The notes under the pieces were generated by a model. It was not told where the DNA came from. It searched no databases and was given only the letters and a program-made list of their open reading frames with translations. Below, in pieces: positions 57,617 through 64,000 of a stretch of 64,000 bases of DNA. This DNA is from Nocardia exalbida NBRC 100660 (GTDB taxonomy: Bacteria; Actinomycetota; Actinomycetes; Mycobacteriales; Mycobacteriaceae). The stretch covers positions 186,001 through 250,000 of the forward strand of contig NZ_BAFZ01000089.1 in assembly GCF_000308575.1 (NCBI RefSeq). Direction: 5' to 3'. The translations under genes were made by a program, and so were the position numbers. The stretch's first letter is position 1, and every line of letters starts with the position of its first letter.

Positions 57617-58030
57617 ATGGCTGAAAACACGCTGACATCCGTGTCCGACGGCGGGCGGCGGCCTGCGCTGGCGCTGGCCGCTCTGCTGTTCGGCGCGGGG
57701 GTGTTGCATTTCGTCCGGCCGAAGCCTTTCGATTCGATCGTGCCGCGCTTCCTGCCCGGGCGCGCCCGCGACTACACCTACGCTTCCGGGGTGGCCGAGA
57801 TCGGCGTCGCCGCCGCGCTCGCGATCCCGCGTACCCGCAGCTTCGGCGGACGCCTCGCCGCGCTGCTGTTCATCGCGGTGCTCCCGGCCAACGTGCAGTT
57901 CACCGCGGACATGCTGGCCAGCGAGAAGGCACCGCGGCTGGTCAAGATCGGCTCGGCGCTGCGGCTGCCGTTGCAGGTTCCGCTCATCACTCAGGCGCTG
58001 GCGGTGAGCCGGCGGGCGCGGCGTTCCTGA
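57617..58030 (+). CDS. DoxX-family small membrane protein
   Basis: A 137-residue protein with four membrane helices: ALALAALLFGAGVLHFVRP, the loop FDSIVPRFLPGRARDYTYASG, VAEIGVAAALAIPRT, LAALLFIAVLPANVQF and a final amphipathic helix. HFVRP...FD..VP..LP is typical of the DoxX/MauE-like family. ATG at 57617 with AAAGG upstream. Its 3' end overlaps the convergent adnB by 44 nt. Possible role in thiol or quinone redox balance; unproven. Confidence 0.8.
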   Translation: MAENTLTSVSDGGRRPALALAALLFGAGVLHFVRPKPFDSIVPRFLPGRARDYTYASGVAEIGVAAALAIPRTRSFGGRLAALLFIAVLPANVQFTADMLASEKAPRLVKIGSALRLPLQVPLITQALAVSRRARRS

Positions 58031-61000
58031 TCAACTCGGCCAGTTCCTCCGGACCGGCCAGGTTCACCGGCGCGATGGTGCGACCGGTACGCACGTAGTG
58101 GAACGCGGCGCCGATCCGGTCCAGCATCTCGTGCTCGGGCCGTCCCTCGCGCGCGGCCATCAGCCGCGCCCACGCCAGGCGATAGACGGCCAGCTGCATG
58201 GCGACCGCCGCTTCCTCGGCGGCGCTGGGCTCGGCGCCGGTCTTCCAGTCGACCACGGTCCAGCGGCCGCCCGGTTCGGCGAACACCGCGTCCATCCGGC
58301 CGCGGATCACGGTGCCCGCGATCGAGGTCTCGAACGGAATCTCCACCTCGATCGGGCTGCGGTCGGCCCACCGCGAGTTCAGGAACGCCTCCTGCATCGC
58401 GGTCAGCTCCGCGTCCAGGCCCGCGTCGGCCGCGCCGCTGTCGGCCGCACCGGGCAGTTCGTCCAGACCGAGCAGGCGAGTGGAGCCGAACCACCGCTGC
58501 ACCCAGGCGTGGAAGGCGGTACCGCGGCGGGCCAGCGGATTCGGCGGATAGGGCAACGGGCGACGCAGGCGGGCGGCGAGTCGCGCCGGGTCGGCGCGCA
58601 GCTCGACCAAGGCGGTCGCCGCGATCTGACCGGGTAGCTCGACCTCCTCGGCGGCAACCGCCGCGGCCCGGTGTTCGGCCAGCAGGGCATCGACGTCGGC
58701 GGCCCAGCCTTCGGGATCGCCGGGGTCCGGCGCGGGCCGGGTGTGCTCGGGCCGGAACCGGTCCTCCGGCGGGGGCGGGGCGAAACCGGTCGCGGCGAAT
58801 GCCGGTTCGCCCGCGGACAGGTACTCCTCCACCGGGTCCGGCGCCGTGCCGAAATAGGGTTCTATGTCCGCGTAGGGGTCGGCGTATTCGGTTGCGATGA
58901 CTTCGAAGTCATCCGCGAACTCGTCCGGCGGGTACTCGTCGTCGGGCGGGTAGTAGTCCGCTTCGTATGTGAGATCCGGCTCGTCCGGCGGCTGGGGCGC
59001 CATCTCGACACGGTCGGGTCCGGCGCTGCGATTCGAGACGATGCCCGGTGCGTCCGGGTCGCTGTGCCCGGCGTGGGCGGCATCGGCACGACCGGAAGCT
59101 ACGGCACGGCCCGGCGAGGGCTCGGACGAATCCGGGTCACCCTGCCCGGCATCGGTGGGACGGGCACGTGAGTCGGCGCGACCGGGACCCACGCCACCAA
59201 CCGGGACGGCCCTCGGGACGTCCGGGCCACGGTGATCAGCATCGGCATCGGCATGATGGGCACGCGAGTCGACATCGCCGAATTCGAAGTCGCGGTTCGG
59301 GGTGGTCCGACGCAGGTCCGGGCCATGGCGCTCGACACCGGCAGGACCCGCACCCGGATCGGCACGCCCCGAACCGGCGCTGCGGTCCGCAGCGCCAGAC
59401 GCGTCCGGGCCGTGGCGCTCGGCATCGGCGGGGCGGGCACGCAGCTCGGCCAGCGCGGCGCGGACCAGCGCGGCGCCCTGTTCGATGGGGTCGCGGCGGG
59501 TGCTGAGCGGGTCTCGTGGCCACTCGGCAGTCGCCGGGTTGTCGGTGAACGGGTTGACGGCGTCGGCGGCGGGCGGGTCGTCCCAGCGGTCGATCGTCAA
59601 GACGTCGTGGGCGGGGCTTCGCGGGTCCTCGTGTGCGCGTTTCAGTTCCAGCAGGAAGTCCGAGGGGCCCTTCGGGGAACTGCCGGTCTCCGCCCAGTGA
59701 TGGGCCGAAACCAGCAGGACGCGTTCGGTTCTGGTGAGCGCGACGTAGAACAGGCGGCGTTCCTCATCGATCCGGCGGCGTTCCAGCGCCTCCTTGTGCG
59801 CTTTGATCGCGCGGTCGAGGTCCGCGCGGTCGTACAGGTCGGTGAGATCGAGTACGGGCACGCCCTCGGCCGCGTCGTCCTGCTGACGGTCACCCCGCAG
59901 CGACGTCGGCAGTTCCGCCAGCGCGCCCAGCCACGTACCGGAACCGACTTTGGACGGGAACACGCCCTCCACCACGTGCGGGACCGCGACGATCTCCCAT
60001 TCCAGGCCCTTCGCCGCATGCACGGTCAGTACCTGCACGCGGTCCTTGGCGACCTCGACCTCACCCGGCTCCAGACCGTTCTCGACCTCCTCCGCGGCGG
60101 CGAGGAACGCGAGCAGTCCGCCGAGCGAGGCGCCGGTGTCCGCGGCGTACCCGGCCACCACTTCGGCGAACGCGTCCAGATGCTCGCGTCCGGCCCCGGT
60201 ACCCGCCATGGCTCGCCGGGTCTGGGTCTCCACCCCGACGCCGATGGTGCGCTCGACGTCGGCGACCAATTCCGCCAGGGGCTGACCGCTGCGTTCGCGC
60301 AACGCGGCCAGCTCCCGGCCCAGTGCCTCGATGCGGGCGAACCCGGCGGAGGAGTACTGGTCCGGTGGGCCGGGGTCGGCGATCGCGTCGGCCAGCCCGG
60401 CCTGTTCGGCGGGTTCGGGCGCCACTTCGCGCAACGCCTCGTCCAGCGCGGCACCGTCGGCGATCTCGGCCGGGCCCTGCGAACCGGGACGCCGGATGGA
60501 CAGGTCCCTGGCGCGGCGGTTGAGCGCGGCGATGTCGGCGACACCGATGCGCCAGCGCGCACCGGTCAGCACGCGCATGGCGGCGCTGCCCGAGCCGGGT
60601 TCGGCGATCAACCGCAGGGTGGCGACGATGTCGGCGACCTCCGGCGTGGCGAGCAATCCGCCGAGTCCGACGATCTCCACCGGAAGTCCTTGCGCGCGAA
60701 GCGCTTCCGCGAGCGGCGCGGCGTCGGCGTTGCGTCGCACCAGTACCGCCGATGTGGGCGGAGGCTGCTGCGCGGCGCGCCGGGCGGCCCACTCCGCCGC
60801 GATCCGCTCGGCCACCCAGTCACGTTCGGCGGCGACGGTGTCGGTCGACGCGAGCGCCACCACGCCCGGCCCGGCTTCGGGCTTGGCGCGCAACGCGTCG
60901 ACCGTCACTCCGCCGCCCTCGATCGCCTTGCGTCGCAACGGTTCCGCGACCGAGTTCGCCAGAGCCAGCGCCTCCGGCGGATTGCGCCAGCTGGTGAGCA

Positions 61001-62162
61001 ACGCCAGCGTGGGGGCGGGAACGCCCGGCGCAGTGGGGAAGTCGGTGGCGAACCGGGGCAGATTCGCCGCCGAGGCACCACGCCAGCCGTAGATCGACTG
61101 CATCGGGTCGCCCACAGCGGTCACGGCAAGACGTTGCGCGTCGTGCGGTTGCGAGCGCAGCGCGTCCGATCCTCCGCCGGAACCGTCGGGCTCGCCCTGG
61201 GAAGCGCTTCCACCAGACACATTCGATGTCCGGTCCGACGCGCCCTCCGGCGCACCGCCGAACAGGGCGGCGAGCAGGACGCGCTGGGCGTGGCCGGTGT
61301 CCTGGTATTCGTCGAGCAGCACCAGCCGGAACCGAGCGCGTTCGGCGGCGGCGACCTCGGGGTGCTCGGCGGCCAAGCGCGCCGCCAGGGACATCTGCGC
61401 GCCGAAATCGAGTGCGCCGCGGCGGCGCAACGCCTCGCTGAGCTGTTGCACCAGCGGCAGCAGCGCGACCCGTTCCCGCTGGACCTGCACGATGTTGAGC
61501 AGCGTTTGGCTCGGCCCGCCCCGCTGACGCGGACCGGCGGGCAGCGTGTGCACCAGCTTGGCCAGTTCGGTGTGCGCCTCGGCCAGTTCCTCCGGCTCGA
61601 CCAGATGCTCGGCGAGCTGTCCGGACAGCGCGAGCACCGCCTCGGTGACCGACACGGGGGTGCGTTCGGTCTCCAGGTCGCCGTCCCACGTACGGACCAC
61701 CTGGTGGGCGAGCTGCCAGAGCTGGGTCTCGGTGAGCAGGGCCGCCGAGGGTTCCACCGGAAGCAGCAGGCCGTGTTCGGTGAGCAACCGGCCCGCGTAC
61801 GAGTGGTAGGTGCTGATCTCCGGTTCCGCGCCGGTCAGCTGGGCGCGCAGCCGGCCGCTCGGGTCGAGTTCGCGCAGCAGCGGCGCGCCGGCCAGCCGGG
61901 CCAGCCGGGTCCGGATGCGGGCGGTCAGCTGCTGGGCGGCTTTGCGGGTGAACGTCAGCCCGAGCACTTCGTCGGGCAGGACGAGCCCGTTCGCGACCAT
62001 CCACACCACGCGGGCGGCCATGGTCTCGGTCTTGCCCGCGCCCGCGCCCGCGACCACCAGGGTCGGGCCCGGCGGCGCGGCGATCACGGCGGCCTGTTCG
62101 TCGGTCGGCGGCGGTAGGCCCAGCGCCTGCGCCAGCTGATGCGGCGTCACCCGGCCGGTCAC
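57987..62162 (-). CDS. adnB: AdnB subunit of the AdnAB helicase-nuclease
   Basis: DNA end resection for double-strand break repair. The 1391-residue protein has a UvrD-like motor: Walker A VVAGAGAGKTETMAARVVWM (GAGAGKT at 39-45), LVLLDEYQDTGHAQRVL, VGDPMQSIYGWRGASAANLP, TVHAAKGLEWEIVAVPHVVE and LFYVALTRTERVLLVSAHHW. A RecB-type nuclease ends it: GTAFHAWVQRWF, IRGRMDAVFAEPG and VVDWKTGAEPSAAEEA. Mycobacterial AdnB is about 1100 residues; the excess is a disordered Asp/Arg/Gly/Pro-rich linker at about 905-1155. GTG start, 43 nt after adnA. Confidence 0.94.
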   Translation of the reverse strand: MTGRVTPHQLAQALGLPPPTDEQAAVIAAPPGPTLVVAGAGAGKTETMAARVVWMVANGLVLPDEVLGLTFTRKAAQQLTARIRTRLARLAGAPLLRELDPSGRLRAQLTGAEPEISTYHSYAGRLLTEHGLLLPVEPSAALLTETQLWQLAHQVVRTWDGDLETERTPVSVTEAVLALSGQLAEHLVEPEELAEAHTELAKLVHTLPAGPRQRGGPSQTLLNIVQVQRERVALLPLVQQLSEALRRRGALDFGAQMSLAARLAAEHPEVAAAERARFRLVLLDEYQDTGHAQRVLLAALFGGAPEGASDRTSNVSGGSASQGEPDGSGGGSDALRSQPHDAQRLAVTAVGDPMQSIYGWRGASAANLPRFATDFPTAPGVPAPTLALLTSWRNPPEALALANSVAEPLRRKAIEGGGVTVDALRAKPEAGPGVVALASTDTVAAERDWVAERIAAEWAARRAAQQPPPTSAVLVRRNADAAPLAEALRAQGLPVEIVGLGGLLATPEVADIVATLRLIAEPGSGSAAMRVLTGARWRIGVADIAALNRRARDLSIRRPGSQGPAEIADGAALDEALREVAPEPAEQAGLADAIADPGPPDQYSSAGFARIEALGRELAALRERSGQPLAELVADVERTIGVGVETQTRRAMAGTGAGREHLDAFAEVVAGYAADTGASLGGLLAFLAAAEEVENGLEPGEVEVAKDRVQVLTVHAAKGLEWEIVAVPHVVEGVFPSKVGSGTWLGALAELPTSLRGDRQQDDAAEGVPVLDLTDLYDRADLDRAIKAHKEALERRRIDEERRLFYVALTRTERVLLVSAHHWAETGSSPKGPSDFLLELKRAHEDPRSPAHDVLTIDRWDDPPAADAVNPFTDNPATAEWPRDPLSTRRDPIEQGAALVRAALAELRARPADAERHGPDASGAADRSAGSGRADPGAGPAGVERHGPDLRRTTPNRDFEFGDVDSRAHHADADADHRGPDVPRAVPVGGVGPGRADSRARPTDAGQGDPDSSEPSPGRAVASGRADAAHAGHSDPDAPGIVSNRSAGPDRVEMAPQPPDEPDLTYEADYYPPDDEYPPDEFADDFEVIATEYADPYADIEPYFGTAPDPVEEYLSAGEPAFAATGFAPPPPEDRFRPEHTRPAPDPGDPEGWAADVDALLAEHRAAAVAAEEVELPGQIAATALVELRADPARLAARLRRPLPYPPNPLARRGTAFHAWVQRWFGSTRLLGLDELPGAADSGAADAGLDAELTAMQEAFLNSRWADRSPIEVEIPFETSIAGTVIRGRMDAVFAEPGGRWTVVDWKTGAEPSAAEEAAVAMQLAVYRLAWARLMAAREGRPEHEMLDRIGAAFHYVRTGRTIAPVNLAGPEELAELIRNAAPAGSPPAPE

Positions 62163-62205
62163 GGCAGCGCCCCGGCGACCGGCCGCGGCGAGGCCGAGGG
62201 CGCGC

Positions 62206-64000
62206 TCACTCGTCGGTCACCTGCCTCCCGCTGTCCTGCACGGGGCAGCTGCCCGCCACCGCGCAGTGGCGGCATCCGTCGTTGCGCATGGCGAGGTAGC
62301 CGGGGCCCTGCGTGGACGCGGCGGCCTGGTGAATGGTGTCCCGCCAGTGCTCGAGCGCCTCGGCGTCCAACGGGGGCTGCATGCGCTGGGTAGCGCCCTC
62401 CGCCTTGCTCGGCTTCGCGACGTACACCAGCCGGGCCCCACCGGGTTCGCCGGACGGACCGGCCTCGGTGTCCGTATCGGCGGCGCCGGGTTCCGCAGGT
62501 GTGTCGAGAGCGCCCATCGCGGCCGCCACCTGATAGGTCGCCAGCTGCGCGTGATCGACGGCGGCCTGCTTGGTGACGGGCGACTTGCCGGTCTTCACGT
62601 CGACGATCACGAATCGTCCCTGCGCGTCGCGCTCCAGCCGGTCGACGCGGCCCCGGATCCGCACGGCGGGTTCTTCTTCCGTGCGCGCGGGCAACACGCA
62701 GTCCACCGGCACCTCGACACCGGCCTGGGTGAGTTCGCCGCGGGTGTTGCGGACCCAGGCCGAGAAGGTCTCCAGCATCGCCTCGGTGCGGCGCAGCTCT
62801 TGCCGGGAATGCCAACCGGTCCCCGGATCCACCGCCTGCCATGCGCGATCCAGCGCCTCGCGCACTTGGTCCGGGGGTACCTTGCCCGCGAGCGCCTGCA
62901 CCAGGGTGTGCACCAGGTTGCCCTTGACGGCGTGCGGGTTGTCGCCGTCGGTGCCGCCGTTGCGTTCCAGCGCCCAGCGCAGCGGGCAGGTGCGCAGCAA
63001 TTCGACGGTCGAGGGCGACAGCGCCACCGCGCTGTCGTCGTCGGTCCACAGCGGTCGCCGCGAGCTGAGCTCGGCGGTGCCGTACCAGTCCTCGGGGTGG
63101 GTGCCCCGCACACCCGCGTGCGCCAGCCGCGCGAGCTGATGCGCGGCGCGGCGCCTGCGCTCCGGATCGGCCTCGGGATCGCAGACCACGCCGCGCAATT
63201 CGGCGACCAGGGAGTGCATCACCAAGGCGCGGCCGGGATCGACCACCGGCAGCGCACCTGGCTCGCCGTCGTCGTCGTGTCCGAGCAGTTCGGCGAGGAA
63301 GCGCGAGGGCACCAGATCGCGTTCGCCCGCGACCGATTCCACGGCGGTGACCAGCAGCGAGCGCCGGGCCCGGCTGCACGCGACGAGCAGCAGCCTGCGT
63401 TCCTCGGCGAGGATCGGCGCCGCGCGGCTCACCCGTTCCCCCGCGTCGGACACCCCGGCGGTGAGATCGACCAGGTCCTCGGTGTGCAGCAGGGTGCCCC
63501 GGGCACGCGGGTTGGGCCAGATCCCCTCCTGGACTGCGGCGACGGCGACCACATCCCATTCCCGCCCGGCGGCGGCGTGCGCGCTCAGCAGCGCCACCGC
63601 CTCGCCCGGTGCCGTTCGCGGCGCCGCGTCCTGCGGAATCTCCTGTTGGGAGAGGTATTCGACGAACCCTTCGATGCTCGCGCGCGGCAACCGGTCGACG
63701 TAGGCGGCGGCCGCGTCGAACAACCCGACCGCGGCGTCCAGATCGCGATCGGCTTGCATGCCGACCGCGCCGCCGCGCTCCGACTGGGCCACCCAGCGCC
63801 GTTCCAGCCGGGAACCGGTCCACAGCGCCCACAGCACGTCCTCCAGGCTCGCACCGCGCCCGCGCGCCTTCCGTGCCCGGCGCAGCGCGTCCAGGACGCG
63901 GCGCAGCGGCGCGGCCTCGACCTCGGTGAGCCGGTTCAGGATCGCCGGATCGCCGGTCCCGATCAACAGGTCGCGCAGCACCTGCGCGGAGGGGCGGTCG
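62206..64000 (-). CDS. adnA: AdnA subunit of the AdnAB helicase-nuclease, 5' end off the window
   Basis: The visible 597 residues are the C-terminal part. Motor remnants: VALLSAHAAAGREWDVVAVA-AVQEGIWPN and RRLLLVACSRARRSLLVTAV. The nuclease domain follows: LSPSTVELLRTCPLRWALER, GNLVHTLVQAL, IRGRVDRLERDAQGRFVIVD-VKTGK with catalytic Asp and Lys. The ends CRHCAVAGSCPV plus the earlier Cys in RTCPLRW give the four cysteines of an iron-sulfur nuclease (AddB-like). It runs off the right edge; its partner adnB follows 43 nt downstream. Confidence 0.93.
   Translation of the reverse strand, partial: DRPSAQVLRDLLIGTGDPAILNRLTEVEAAPLRRVLDALRRARKARGRGASLEDVLWALWTGSRLERRWVAQSERGGAVGMQADRDLDAAVGLFDAAAAYVDRLPRASIEGFVEYLSQQEIPQDAAPRTAPGEAVALLSAHAAAGREWDVVAVAAVQEGIWPNPRARGTLLHTEDLVDLTAGVSDAGERVSRAAPILAEERRLLLVACSRARRSLLVTAVESVAGERDLVPSRFLAELLGHDDDGEPGALPVVDPGRALVMHSLVAELRGVVCDPEADPERRRRAAHQLARLAHAGVRGTHPEDWYGTAELSSRRPLWTDDDSAVALSPSTVELLRTCPLRWALERNGGTDGDNPHAVKGNLVHTLVQALAGKVPPDQVREALDRAWQAVDPGTGWHSRQELRRTEAMLETFSAWVRNTRGELTQAGVEVPVDCVLPARTEEEPAVRIRGRVDRLERDAQGRFVIVDVKTGKSPVTKQAAVDHAQLATYQVAAAMGALDTPAEPGAADTDTEAGPSGEPGGARLVYVAKPSKAEGATQRMQPPLDAEALEHWRDTIHQAAASTQGPGYLAMRNDGCRHCAVAGSCPVQDSGRQVTDE

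Noticed and set aside
59232..62117. 961-codon open frame on the plus strand opposite adnB
   Set aside because: Composition is that of an antisense shadow; adnB carries all helicase and nuclease motifs.

Overview
The window is high-GC actinobacterial DNA, most likely from Nocardia or a close relative in the Mycobacteriales. The strongest evidence is the right-hand third. From about 40.1 kb to the end the genes run UPF0182 - PDZ/Lon-like protease - DUF2342 - ThiF-like - ABC1 kinase - whiB7 - uvrD2 - mrx1 - nudC - K+ channel - adnB - adnA. This matches the order I recall for Rv3193c-Rv3202c of Mycobacterium tuberculosis. A PhoP/PhoR-like pair, a Rpf, a mycofactocin-type SDR and steroid-linked genes fit the same order.

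Layout. 0-5 kb: galactose genes (Na+/solute symporter and galK), a membrane diguanylate cyclase and a conserved hypothetical. 5.3-13.2 kb: a TetR regulator facing a flavin monooxygenase / serine esterase / collapsed alcohol dehydrogenase / acyl-CoA ligase / amidohydrolase / alpha-beta hydrolase operon that recalls the mycobacterial mymA operon. 13.2-17.6 kb: small single genes, including a DoxX protein with a long 11-residue repeat tail. 17.7-25.9 kb: a GT39-type glycosyltransferase, the PhoPR-like pair, a LmbE deacetylase, a small secreted protein and a truncated galE; three control regions here share direct repeats in an 11-bp register that look like PhoP boxes. 25.9-33.5 kb: photolyase, lipocalin and a B12-binding MerR (LitR/CarH) regulator, followed by an SRPBCC-epimerase, a steroid 5-alpha-reductase, an NTF2-like protein and a sterol desaturase. 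GATGCA direct repeats in an 11-bp register mark likely light-controlled promoters, and a KstR-type palindrome sits between the steroid genes. 33.7-36.4 kb: a NarL-type two-component pair and a glyoxalase-family protein.

36.4-38.8 kb: a compact four-gene operon for a cobalt thiocyanate hydrolase (beta, alpha, gamma and a chaperone-like subunit), every junction overlapping by 4 nt, with a perfect CRP-type site upstream. 38.9-40.1 kb: initiator tRNA-Met and a Rpf gene with two CRP-like sites and a structured leader. 40.2-64 kb: the conserved block named above, carrying whiB7 with a long leader and extra genes inserted (MarR/EVE/SRPBCC under a perfect 26-bp palindrome; DoxX). AdnA runs off the right edge and the symporter off the left edge.

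All family names come from reading motifs by eye and from memory of the families; no search was run. Start codons were chosen from Shine-Dalgarno spacing and family lengths.
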